From the NCBI GenBank assembly GCA_905160935.1, contig CAJHZI010000649.1, forward strand, positions 3,104,001 through 3,168,000: a DNA stretch of 64,000 nt, in the 5' to 3' direction. Below the pieces are notes generated by a model. The model was not told where the DNA came from. It saw only the letters and a program-made list of their open reading frames with translations, and searched no databases. The DNA is from Enchytraeus crypticus. Taxonomy: Eukaryota; Annelida; Clitellata; Enchytraeida; Enchytraeidae. The position numbers and the translations under genes were made by a program. This document shows positions 22,760 through 34,575 of this stretch, in pieces. Numbering within the stretch: position 1 is the first letter of the stretch; every line of letters starts with the position of its first letter.

Positions 22760-24660
22760 TATATAAATGGGATTATGCTTCACTTCACCTTCCGTAGTGA
22801 TTTCATTTGTCAAATCATCTGTATCTATTCTTTTGAAGAAAAGAATAGAGATAAGAGGACAGATTGCTTTAAATACCCCAAAATCAATCAATTATTAAAA
22901 TCCGAATCAATGACTCCAAACGTTGACAATATTACTTCGTACATTCGACAACAGTACAATTATGCAAATTCAATTTTAATCAGAACAAATTCCATTTTGA
23001 ACTGCATATTTAAAACAGAAGATTTAATTTGTGAAAGTAATGTCATAGAATACATATTTCTTGATACAGGTACATTTAATTAAAAGAATAAAAAAATACT
23101 TTTATTTACATGACTACTGTTGTTATAAAAATGATTTTTGTAATAAAACGATCGCTCCAGGTAGGGTTAGCTAAAGAGAGGCAAAATCATAATCGAATAG
23201 TAACTGATAATAATTACTGGCAGTAATTAATTTCAATTACGCTGAAGTAATTGTTTTAATTACGTTGAACTATTGTAGGAGCATTTCACTTTATTATTGT
23301 CATGTATGAGGGAAAATTTAAATATATTTTGCTTCAAAAGTTTTGCTTCAAAAGTTTCCTTTCCGTTCAATTTTGTAATTTATTTTCATTTGTATAATTT
23401 TAACAATATAATGTAATATTTTAGTCATGTTCCTACAAAGGTACATACAGTATATACTTGCAGTGCTCGATATATTGATTAGACTACAAAGCTGCACCAA
23501 AAAGTGAGAAAATTATCTTATAGAATTTCTCGATTTGATGCACAAGCACGCACTTTGGACCTCTGTGCACCACTTTCATTTGTTTATTGCTTCATTCGCA
23601 AACTTTCTCTCTCATTAAAGAGAAACGTTCTAGCTCCCATACCACAGCGGAAGCCGAAAAGGTCGTATCCTGCGGATTTTTATGTTTATCTCAATTTCGA
23701 AAAGAAATTGTCGTGTGAATATTTAGATGACATTTCTACTGGATTGTAGAATGATTGTGGAGAACAATTATCTCGTGCTGCGCTCGTAGCGAGTCCATCG
23801 TTCTTGTATTGATGGGATTTTTAGAGCCTGAAATGAGTATATCAATCGTCATTACGTCTGCCATAATTGCGTCATTTTCTTAGAACTGAAATTTCCACGG
23901 GATACTAAACTGCAGAGTAACTGATATAAATGAGACGCATTGTTTTCCTATTGATCGCTTACGATTTTAACAAAAGATGTTTAAAATTCAACGGACTTTT
24001 TAAACCCAATGATTTAACTGGAAACAAGTTTTGGTGCCAACTTATTGCAGATAACGAGGAAATTAGACTTTCAATGCAAGTTAATGTATTCAATTTAAAA
24101 TTCCTCGTTCTCTTTTTGGTTTAAATATTTAATCACGTGTATGTATTCTTACTAATTGTCGCTTTCATGATCTATAAATAGCGCTCCGTAAACCAACAAG
24201 TTGATCCTGCAGAAATGAGTGAAGTTTTGCCTTTATCATTTCTTAATACAGTCTGTAGAAATAGGCATACAACAGCTACATGTAAGCTTTGTAGTTTACT
24301 AACTCAATCAATCAATTACAATGCGTTAACGCGGAAGACAGTTTATAAATTCATAAAAGTTCTACAAACAATCTACATGTATTTTCGATTACGACTCCAC
24401 ACACGGATTGGCCTGAACTTGTAGCTACTAGCATGTTTTCATACGCTCGTATACAATATTGACCCATCTGGACCCTAGATAGGGAAGGTCAGCCTCGTTT
24501 GTTGTGAATGCTCTCTGCGGATGCTGTCGTCGAGTGATTCAAACATTTCTTATCAAGCGTCAAACACTCCACAGATGAGGATTACAGATATTGCCACGTG
24601 TCACGCGATATTGTAAATGTGCAGAGCTAAGTCTTCATCTTTTTCCGGCCTCATGATGCA
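22760..24660. other. Non-coding region
   Basis: An open frame crosses the transposon end (22640-23083) but reads AT-rich sequence without motifs. Another at 23504-23749 is also unrecognised. Nothing else supportable was seen. Confidence 0.45.
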
Positions 24661-25262
24661 ATCCCTGTGATATAATCTATGATACAATCTATGATACGAT
24701 CTATGATATAATTTATGATACAATATATGATGCAATCTATGATACAATCTAGAATAAAATCTGTGCCATAATCTATGATATAGTCCATACTATAATATAT
24801 GATACAATTATGAAAAAATCAGTGGTTATTCTGTGATACAATCTGTGCTACAATCTACGATACAATCTATGATATAATTTATGATACACTCTATGCTACA
24901 ATCTATGATATTTTCTATGATATAATCTATGATACAGTCTATGATACAATCTATGATACAATCTATGATATTTTCTATGATATAATCAATGATACAGTCT
25001 ATGATTTAATCATAGATTTATGATAAAATCCTTGATGCAATCTTTGACGCAATCTATGATATAATCTATGACACAATATGTGTTACAATCTATGATTTAA
25101 TCGATGATATAATCTATGATACTGTTTATAATATACTCAATGATACAGTTTATGATACTATCTATGATATAATGTATGATAAAGTATATGATACAATCTA
25201 TGATACTATTTAAGATATAATCTGAGATAATCCATAATACAATCTATGATACAATCTCTAGG
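24661..25262. repeat. 12-bp minisatellite, ~600 bp
   Basis: About fifty degenerate units of the form ATCTATGATACA (variants with TATA, TTTA and similar). Units drift gradually, so the array is old. No gene overlaps it. Confidence 0.92.
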
Positions 25263-26504
25263 TAACTATTAATGTGATACAATTCATCGATTTTATCTCA
25301 ATGGTACAATCTCTTTGATGCAATATCTTTGTAACAAAGACTCCCTCCTTCTTAAAACTCGTTTACTTTCATGATTTTTTGTGAATAAAATCGCTTGATT
25401 GGTGTGAGTGCTCGGGTACAAGTTTCAGACTGATAGTGCGAACGTTTCACGTTGATTCTGTGCTAGCTTTAATTAAACTAGAATCATATCGTTAATATAT
25501 CGTTAATACGGGAGGGTATTAATTTCGATTCCAAATTGAAAACCTTACGACATTTTTATTGTGACACAGAAAAAACGTTACAATTTAAATAAACTGGTAA
25601 AATAATTGCCAACGCTAATCTTTCCTCTCTAACTCACTCACAAATTCTCTTTCACTCTCAAAATACAATTAAGAATAGTGAAATATACACGGTTTCTGTC
25701 ATGATTATTCGCCTCTTAACCCATTCTGCACTGCAAAATAAGTTAAATACCATAAAAGAAATGAATAAAACTATATAAATATTCATTTTAAACAATTAAA
25801 TAAAGAACAGCTAAAACAATCAAATAAGCTCAATGTTGTCTATTGCAGAGAACCATAAAAGTTAAAGTTACTCATCCGGATGTTTTGATAAGGATGAATA
25901 AATTTAGGTGCGGTAACCATATTGAGCATCCACTTCGCTACAAAGTCGATCGCTACAGATTTATTGGCGATCACTTTGATTACTCTGATGAATTCTATGT
26001 GACCTGAATGCAGATGACGTAAATCAAAACTTTCACCTGAGTTACCCAAAGTCAATTTCTTTCTGGAAAATCAAATTTAAAATACCGAGAGTTGAGGTCC
26101 TGCAACATTCTTACCTTTGGGGATAAAATATGATAATTGATAGAAATTTAGTAAATTGCTATATAATGTAGTGTGCTCAAAATAATACAATTATTTCTAT
26201 TTGTATTCATTTAGCATGCAATAGCAATAATAGTTGTAATATTTATAGTTGCAAAGAAAATATGTTAAGAGTAATATTATATTATTATAAATATATTAAT
26301 TTTTAACATAGGACTTAACTTAGCATATTTTATACAGTACATTATAATGTCCAATGTTTACTGTAGGGCCAACTTATTGTGTTTGTTTTCATATATGCGA
26401 CAATATTTTTTTAATTACAAATAGTCGGAAAAAACAGTACATGAAACATGAAATTCTTTTACAAATTAAATAAACTTAGAACACTTGCTGTGTTTGGCGT
26501 CTGT
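25263..26504. other. Region without a firm gene
   Basis: Mostly AT-rich. One possible minus-strand exon (25840-26061) with a candidate acceptor is discussed in the findings; it is not strong enough to call a gene. Confidence 0.4.
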
Positions 26505-26590
26505 TGATGCAGAGTCTGCTAGAGACGTCCCTGATATTGCCATATGACGAGGGATAGGCCGTTAAATTCTTAATGATTGATTGCTGATTA
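26505..26590 (+). mobile_element. L2-like LINE 3'-tail fragment
   Basis: GAGACGTCCCTGATATTGCC and ATGACGAGGGATAGGCCGTT match the family tail (GGGGACGTCCCTGA ... TATGAGGAAACNGACGTTAAA) with substitutions. It faces the longer LINE copy starting at 26733. Confidence 0.5.
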
Positions 26591-26732
26591 TTGATTGGTT
26601 AAGCGGGATCTTAATTTTAGGATTAACCGCATGTGATGAGTACAACATTTTTGCACAATTAAATTTTGTAATTTGACTCATAACACTGACAAAGTCTGCG
26701 GGATGAATTAATTCTAATACTACTACTACTAA

Positions 26733-27442
26733 TAATAAAGGTTTAACGTCCGTTTCCTCATACAAGGATGATGTCAGGGACGTCCCCCATCACATGTCAC
26801 TACAAATCGATTCACCCCAAACGATCTGAAAAAACACGTGCTGAAGAGAAATAAAAGATCCTAAACGGTGCCGGTCCGGTGATCAAAAAAACAGTCAGGC
26901 AAGATGAAATAAAATCTAAGGTGGGAAGAGATGTGTTTTCAACTTACAACGGAAAGTGGAAGTAGTAGAACATGAGCGAAGATCAGGAGGCAGAGAGTTC
27001 CAAACAGTAGGAGCGGAGAAAGAAAATGAACGTCTACCTAACGAAGTGAGAATATTAGGAATTTGGAGCAGTTTGGTATCGGAAGAACGAAGCTTACGAG
27101 AAGGTTGATATTGGATTAGGAGATCAGAAAGGTAAGAAGGTTTACCAAAAAGGAGTGTTTTGAAAGTTAAAAGAACAATTTTATACTTAATTCTTTGAAC
27201 TACAGGAAGCCAATGAAGGTTTTTAAGCAAGGAAATAGAGGTGGCCTGAAGCCTCGAGGGTCGACAGACAACACGTGCTAGAGTATTTTGAACGCGTTGC
27301 AAAAACATGAGAGAAGAAGAAGGTAAGCCATATAGCAATGAATTGAAGTAGTCAAGTTTAGAATGAACTATTGAGTTGGCAAGAATTATGGATGAATTTT
27401 TATCAAGAGATGACCGTATCTGTCTAATACTACTCAGAATCT
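26733..27442 (-). pseudogene. L2/CR1-type LINE: RT C-terminus plus 3' end
   Basis: Minus-strand 5'-truncated LINE. About 170 codons stay open (27442-26916), reading NSIVHSKLDYFNSLLYGLPS, LQRVQNTLARVV, LKNLHWLPVVQRIKYKIVLL, LLFGKPSYLSDLL and APTVWNSLPPDLRS. This is the characteristic thumb/C-terminal block of L2/CR1 LINEs. The 3' UTR follows with CCGGCACCGTTTAGGATC, GGGGGACGTCCCTGACATC and GTATGAGGAAACGGACGTTA, ending in an ATT/AGT tail (26733). The upstream RT is missing, so it is dead on arrival. Confidence 0.85.
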
Positions 27443-28494
27443 AATTTTTTGTCGGCATTAAAATGTTTAATTAGATAGAGCCTCGACAATTTGTATTAAT
27501 AATACTTCTCAATCATGAAAATACATCTTGATTTTATTGTTTTTATTTCGCTTTCTTTTGATGTTTAATATGTTTTGTATTCATGCATACTGTGCTATAC
27601 GAGGTTTGTTACAAGAGCAGCAACAAAACTAACGCAACATTGCAGCATTATACATAAAACTAATAATAATTTTTGGAACCTAATTTTCTACACTCGAAAA
27701 ACTTAACAAGAGGCCTAATGTAACCGCAAATGTTTAGAACGAGCCGGAATAACTTATTCTATTGAAGGCAACGAAAACCCACTTCAAACGCCTTAAATTA
27801 TATAGGTGTATGATTGTGTCAGATATTTGTGAGGTAGTCTACATGCATGTGCAAATCAGTGGAGTGCTCATTAATGAGCGTAATAGCATATTACTAGAAG
27901 TGTGATTTAAAGGTTGAAAAAAATAAGTGTGGAATGCATAGCAAAAATTATATAAATTAAAATAATAATATATACATAAAAACACAACAGAGATAAAAGG
28001 GTTCTCCAGTGTCCAGAATACTCGTTATGTTCATTCATGGACGCATGAGACGAAGTGGTTTTGAGGGGAGGGGTGCTTGGGATAGGCGCCTGACCTGTAT
28101 CAATAAAGGCTCGTTTAGCCAATAAAGCAAGCTTCTCGCTTCTTTGCCTCAGGGAGGGACTTGCTTTATTACGCTTTCGTGCAGCTAAGCTGCCATCTCA
28201 CTCCGCTGTTTTACAGAAGAATATAAAAAATAGCACATTATATGCTCTCTTTATCACTTACAATTTATGTCTATGATTTTATTACACGGGTGAGATCTGG
28301 TGATTTATTCTAAAGTTTTGTTAACAATTATTTGATACTTTTGTTATAATTTACTTGAAGTTCCTATAGTTTGCTTATTCATTTTTTCTATTTTGTCAAT
28401 TCTTCTTGGAACGACATTTAAGCAGTTTTTGCTGAGTTATCAGAGAGAAAAAAGCCGTTAAGAAGTCGTGTACTTCAATCATAAAATAGTAATC
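27443..28494. other. Non-coding region
   Basis: No gene seen. An 11-bp inverted repeat AATAAAGCAAG (28121-28131) / CTTGCTTTATT (28160-28170) occurs near the end of a GC-richer patch of unknown origin. Confidence 0.45.
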
Positions 28495-28735
28495 ATCTTC
28501 TTCTTCTTCTTTCCTTTAGTCCGAGTTTAACTAGAGTCGGGATACGAATAGACCTTCTCCACTGCTATCTGTCCCACACCATATGATCAGTCAATCCCCT
28601 ATAAGCTAATCTTGTCGTCTTAAAATTTATTAACAATTTCTGGAGCATGGGCGCTAACCAACCGAATGCCCTTCTTAGTGCTTTAATCGCCTTCTAAAGC
28701 ACGTGCAGTCAACGGTTGGTTTATTCTTCAAGCAA
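28495..28735 (+). mobile_element. ATC-headed repeat family C, copy 2
   Basis: (ATC/TTC)n head, then AGTTTAACTAGAGTCGGGAT, CAGTCAATCCCCTATAAGC, CAATTTCTGGAGCATGGGCG, CTAACCAACCGAATGCC. Longest full copy together with 52617-52955. No Pol III boxes or ORF were found, so its class is unknown. Confidence 0.75.
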
Positions 28736-30459
28736 CCCGAATAGAACACGGGAAATCATAAATTAATACTTTACAAAATTTTTATGATTAGTATTAATTA
28801 TTGGGTTACACTCCACCGACATCGGTTTTAATTTAGCTTAGTGTCGATTCTACACTAAACCTTATCTACTCTCATTGAAAATTCATTTTCGCTTTCAGGC
28901 CCAATTGCATGTACATTTCATATTTTATTCAACGATATTATCTAAATGTTTTCAAATAATTTGTGAATGCACACATTGTCAGTTATTAAACTGTTTTAAT
29001 CCCTTTTCCACGGCTAGTAAAAATAGGTCTGATATTATATAATTTCAGTACGGTTGTTGTGGAATATTAAAACGACTTTGAATTCTATCTAACCATTCTA
29101 ATTTCGGTTTTTAGATCAACCTTATTTGCAACCTTATTCAGATCAACCTTATTAAATCTCACTGTTGCGGAAGTTCATTATGCAAATTTAAACTAAGATA
29201 TTAGTTAAGCATTCCGTAGTCTACAAGGCGGGTAATTTATCATAAATCTTAAAGTCCAAAATTGTCTCATAATTTCATAGGCCATCTAGCGCTTTAAGTA
29301 TGCAGGCAAAAAAGTCAATAATTTAAACACTCTATGCACTATACAGAATATTATTTCTTGCAATTTCATGACTTCCTAAGGAATAACATTCAGAGCTTCA
29401 GCCACACAATATACGAGCCAAACTGACGAACATGCTAACCAACGAACCACATAAATAAACATTTAGAATAGTCTCGGACTATTGTTACTTCCTGGATGAA
29501 ACACAATACAGGAATCGTAGAAGTTACCAGAATTTACCAGAACTGCTACCATCTTTCGTTATTCCAATCCTTCTTCAAACTTAAGTAGCAGTAACAAGGG
29601 AAGAAAGCCAAGGGCTTATTTCAATCCCCAATCATACATGAATACAACATCCAGCTTGTTTCTAAAACTATTCAATTTAAATTTAAATTTAGATCCAACG
29701 GTAACCCTGAGATTTATCTGCTATTTTTCTATGATGACTAACGCAAAGTCACACAGACAAGTACAGTTGATTTGACGGCTGGGACGGCTTGGTGCCCAAT
29801 GTCTCGAATAAATTACATGACGTGTCGCCTTCGGAGAGTCGTGGATGATGAAGTAGGTGAGACCTTTCAGAAAGTTAATTGACATCTAGCACTGCGCACC
29901 GCCCAGCCATTGCTAACAGGATTCAGTCTGTTTAACGGTTATTATATTCTAAGCCTGTAATTTTCAAACGATTTCATGGTGCAACGAAAAATTAATCACA
30001 AACCAAATTACAGCATCTTTACTTCCTCTTCTGTGTTTTCTATATCGTTATATTCAATATTTTATCATACTACTTCACTGAAGATTATTAAATGGATTTC
30101 TGATAATAACGCATTCTATTTTCTATATTCAGAACAATAGCAAGGCCGTGGCCAACATTTATTTCCAAGACGACGACTTTTATTTTTACGACGCTGCCCC
30201 GACTGTACAACACTTTTAATGAATTCGAAATTCTCTTAATTTAAGTAGGTTTTACTTCGTAAATATAATAAAAACCAGCTACAAATGTGCAAGGATGTAA
30301 TTCAATTCACAACACATTTTGGTACTTATGCTCGTAGAGTTTAGCATTTCTTCTAATTTACGTGTAACGTACATGTACGTTACAAATGAAAACAGAGATT
30401 TTAATGTGACTGTACGGTTAAACACAGAGAGTCTTAAATCAAGCTCTTTGTCTTGGTCA

Positions 30460-30600
30460 CTGGCCTCAGCCAGTGGCAAAGTCGGAAAGATACTCGACCG
30501 CGGATAAGTATATGCGGGGTTCAAAGCCTGGGCTCGCTCATCACTGATATCGCTTTCGAGTGAGGAAACTGACGTTAAGCTTAGCCTTAGCCTTGCCTTA
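30460..30600 (+). mobile_element. SINE family A, copy 2
   Basis: Head CAGCCAGTGGCAAAGTCGGA, B box GGTTCAAAGCC (one change), then TCGCTTTCGAGTGAGGAAAC and the shared tail TGACGTTAAG. Ends in a short TTAGCC repeat. Confidence 0.75.
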
Positions 30601-31734
30601 GCCTTTTGTTAATCTTGATAGGTTATCTTCCACCTTACTACCGAACATCTGAATTCCATACACACATATCATAATTTCAACCTTGCTTGAATCGTTCCGA
30701 CAACTTACAAATTGTTGTCTTTTTAACTTAAAATGTAACAACCCGAATCCAGAGCAGACACAATTAGATCAACTTCTTTCTTGAGCTATTTTAAGAGACC
30801 ATCCCTTCAAGGAATAAATCTGGTCTATTAGCAGCAAGAATAAAAACAATCTATCGTAGGATATGAGACAGATATACCGTCTTCGTCTGAGCTATTAGAT
30901 TTTCTTTCCTTCACTGCTCCGGGTTAAGTCTCAGCCCGAGCGCTCAGTGGAACCCGCTTGAGTTCGATGGCATGTAATGGATGAAAGAAATTGCTCAATC
31001 CGCGTCCTAACAATATTCTGCTTGTAGACGAAACCCATTCCAGGTCATCCGGGCTCGACGGACGCGTCGTTAATGGGACTGTAAGCAGATTTACGACAGA
31101 TCCGGATCGCTCAAGCAGTAAAAAATAGTTGCAGGCGTCAAATCGACTGGAAGTTAATACGTCGCCATAATGTCATTGGAGAGCTCGTCTTCTGCTGGAA
31201 GAAAAAAATCCAGTATCGTTTTTAAAGCTTGTTAGGTGTGAGAGCGTTTGAAATGTTATATCTGTGGTTGAACTCAGGTGACTTCGAAGTGTGTACTTAC
31301 ACATTAAAGCGATAGACAGATCGTAGCAGGAAAACTTATGCTAATAATAAACGCTCACACCTACAGAGAGACATTAATTTGTATTTAATATTATACATGG
31401 AAGAAATCTCCTAGTTTGTGTAAAAGTGAGTTCTCCCTTCCGTAAGAAATTGTTATTTATATTAATATTGAAAAATGGTGGAGCAGGATAATTGTTTTTT
31501 GTCATTGTTATTTCTTTGAAATCTCTATAAACATTAGTTTCCCTTGCTGTTTCAGGACCATTGAAAAACAGAATAATCATAAGCACTTGTCGTAAAAGGC
31601 TACTAAGCAAGAACTAAGGAATAGAACGGAAAATCAACTCCAAAGACATATTTTCAATTTAAAGTTTGCTTAAAATTGGACAAAGGCTTTTCCTTTGTGA
31701 TGTCATTCCATCAAAAATAATTTTTAGATAGAGT

Positions 31735-31809
31735 GCATCTGGATTTTCAGCAAGAGTTGGACCACCACTTGGCAAAGCACTACAGGGAGAGGGGGAGAGA
31801 CAGAGACAT

Positions 31810-31850
<41 letters not shown>
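31735..31850 (+). repeat. RTE-like 3' end with (GA)n microsatellite
   Basis: GGACCACCACTTGGCAAAGCACTACAG-type sequence runs into a GA tract at 31805-31848. The same junction (GGATCTACCACTTGGCAGAAC then GA) recurs at 59464, and a related one at 48058, suggesting that GA tracts grew from a retroelement tail. Confidence 0.5.
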
Positions 31851-32553
31851 ACATAGATAGCTATTTTTTACTGATATTCTTCTTGAAATATTCTAATATT
31901 ATTAGTCGTCACGGTTTTGGCTGTTTAGCGATACTTTTCAATTAGTAATTTTAAAATTGAAAAAGTGCGTAATTTTAGTGACAAAATATTGATTATTTAA
32001 CACTCTACTCTGAATTAGCGTTTTGTTATACAGTCAATGGAAAGTTGGAAATAATGATAATATTCATAGCTTGTATGTAGATTGCACTTCACATTGAAAT
32101 AATATCATGTTAAATACCTCCTATAATACATGTCTAAGATATGACTAACATAAACATTTCAGATGTAGGTTTCAGGTACACTTTAATATTTATAATTACT
32201 GGCCTGCTTAATTTCATTTGGGTTACCCAATAAGAACTTTCATTATTTTTCTATTTTTGCAAGTTTCAATATTTTGTGTTAATTTGAGCTTTACAATTTT
32301 GATTTGTTTACAATTCTAACAAAATAAAGCAAATGTAAAGGCATTCCACTCTGCTTCTTGCACGTGTGGTGAATATGTAAGCCTTGGGATTATGCGTATA
32401 CTTATACATTGTAGGCCTAGTTTGCATTAGCATTTTCATACCATTCAGCAGTGCATATTTATAAGGTTTTCAAATTAATACATATAACAGTTCGGCGAAA
32501 TTTCCTATCACGACCACTGTCAATCTCTGTACTCGCATTACTTTTATTTTCAG

Positions 32554-33602
32554 GCTATGGTCACAGCACGCCTAAGACAGCGGCCGGTAAGATATTCTGC
32601 ATGCTCTACGCTATGGCAGGCATTCCACTCAACCTCGTCATGTTCCAGTCGCTCGGCGATAGAATGAACGCTCTGGCCACTCATATCGTTCGATCAATCA
32701 AGAAATGCTTTCACTTTAGAAACGTTGGCGTCTCGCAGACGTTTCTAATCATCATCTCCACGCACATGTCCGCCATCGTTTTGTTCGGCGGCGCTTGGGC
32801 ATTCAGCAGTTACGAGCTCTGGTCCTATCTCGACTCGATCTACTACTGCGTCATTACGCTCACCACTGTAGGATTCGGCGATTTCGTGGCTCTACAGAAG
32901 AATCAGATGCTGCAGAAACAAACCGGATACGTAACATTTAGCATATTCTTCATCTTGTTCGGTTTAACTGTCGTTTCGTCAGCCATGAATCTACTGGTGC
33001 TGCGGTTTCTTACTATGAACACAGTCGATCAGAGGCGAGATGAACGACTAGCAGCTATTCGTCGCTCCACCATACAGCTGGCCAGTGGTATCATGTCCAT
33101 CAACGGAGGAGGAATGCTGCCTATGGGAGCTGTGCTACCTCAAGGCACCTCGTTCCAATCTAGTGGAGTAGGCACCTCGTTCCAAGCTAGTGGAGTTACC
33201 ACTAGAACGGCCAAGCTCAGCACTACATCTGCTTCATTTGCTTCAACTGCTTTTGCTGAGTTGGAAGAAGAGAAGAAAAGCTTTTCCTTTGATCCAGTCT
33301 GCCTTTGCTGCGCCTCACTTTGCGGATTAGAGAGGCGGCAGCGGTATCGGGTGACGAGACCTCCTGTGGACACAGTTGATCGACTGCTGGAGCTCGGTGT
33401 ATCCTCTGAGCTCTCCAGTCCTCATGGAAGTCGTGGAGGTCTTCTAGACAAATCTACTTCTCATGGAGTTACACAACGAAATGAGTGCTTCCGTCAACCA
33501 TGGCAAGAGAACAGTATTCAGATGAGAATATTTGGAGCCAGTCCTCCGCCTGTGAATCGTCGCGCCTCCAGTGCTGAGAGATCGGCTCGCTACTCGTTCT
33601 AG
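32554..33602 (+). CDS. TASK-type two-pore-domain potassium channel, last coding exon (partial gene)
   Basis: Potassium leak channel of the plasma membrane, setting resting potential. The exon starts after TTTTATTTTCAG, completing the first Gly codon of the filter GYGH; this P1-filter intron position is conserved in K2P genes. The ~349 residues contain filter 1 (GYGH, with the His that senses external pH in TASK channels), an M2 block ending LVMFQSLGDRMN, M3, pore 2 with ITLTTVGFGDFVALQ, and M4 ending in VLRFLTMN, close to the TASK gate motif VLRFMT. The cytosolic tail has an imperfect repeat (GTSFQSSGV/GTSFQASGV), a Cys cluster CLCCASLC, and a C-terminal RRASS resembling a kinase or 14-3-3 site. 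Exon 1 (M1, cap, P1 helix) was not found. The ATG at 32451 is intronic. TASK subgroup is well supported; orthology to KCNK3 or KCNK9 is not resolvable. Confidence 0.92.
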
Positions 33603-34074
33603 AAATCATACCGGTGCTTCCATTTCCTGCAAATATTTCATTTTTATGACCGCTTCATTGGTGTCCTTAATTGTTCATGAAATATCGCTTTACTTACACT
33701 TCTGATAAATTGTGCAGACCAGCAAGACAGCCAAAAATTGTAAATCAAAATGAGTGAAGAAAATTTGCATCTAATCGAATGAAGAAAATTCGTAAATTTA
33801 AGGCATACGAAAATACTCAAGTCAAATTATATATCTAAAAGTTGAAACTGGAAAATCTATCGAAAATCTTTTTTCTCTTTTTCTTTCTCTAACTCACTCT
33901 CCCCCCCCCCCTCTCTTCCTCAATTTATATTTATATATACATGTGTATACTTGCATATATAACATATATATGAAACTTTTTATATATTACTATATTTCTT
34001 TCTCTCTTAACGAAATTGCTCCTTTCCTTCTCGAGCTCTCTCTATCACACCTTCTCATGTACAGTGCATATATG

Positions 34075-34077
<3 letters not shown>

Positions 34078-34143
<66 letters not shown>
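34078..34143. repeat. (AT)n microsatellite
   Basis: Uninterrupted AT run of about 65 bases. Confidence 0.97.
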
Positions 34144-34147
<4 letters not shown>

Positions 34148-34542
34148 AAATAAATCAAAAGTAATTTTTCTAACTCTAGTTTCTCAACCACTTCAATGAG
34201 CGGTACATCGAGCCGATGATTGATTAAATCACAAAGAGTTAGGCTACGGTTTCAAACTTCTACAGTCTCCCTGATTAGTTCTTTTCTAGTCAATAGGCCT
34301 AATTGTGTATTTTGAGACGAATTCCCGTTGCTTCTTTTGAAAGCTGGCGAAATCATAAATTAGAGGCGGACCTCTAATTGTTCGATAGTTCACAACAAAA
34401 GGACATTTAACAAAGACGGATCATAAAGCTAGTGACAGGGTCATGATCTCTAATTAGGATGTGCATGGGGCTAAATGGAGACTTAATGCTAGCCCCAAAA
34501 TATTTATACTAACAAGAGGTTGAATGTTAGGGTGCTCAACTC

Positions 34543-34575
34543 CGAATTTCGGGGGCTTTAGCTCCCCGAAATTCG
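34543..34575. repeat. Perfect 12-bp hairpin
   Basis: CGAATTTCGGGG (34543-34554) pairs with CCCCGAAATTCG (34564-34575) across a 9-base loop. It is embedded in a GGGGCT/AGCCCC-rich patch (34470-34600). Confidence 0.85.

Larger units (their letters stand above)
28736..32553. other. Intergenic or intron sequence upstream of the potassium channel exon
   Basis: Apart from one SINE copy (30460) and a GA microsatellite (31805-31848), no exon was recognised. The missing first exon of the K2P channel was searched for by eye and not found; this region may be its intron. Confidence 0.4.

Noticed and set aside
22640-23083. 147-codon frame starting in the mariner right end
   Set aside because: Begins in the inverted repeat and continues in AT-rich sequence without splice pairing or similarity.
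24661-25262. CRISPR-like array
   Set aside because: Units are contiguous 12-mers without spacers, in an intron-bearing animal genome.
32451-32553. ATG start for the potassium channel at 32451
   Set aside because: The sequence before 32554 is an AT-rich intron ending in a pyrimidine tract and CAG; the conserved K2P intron lies precisely here.
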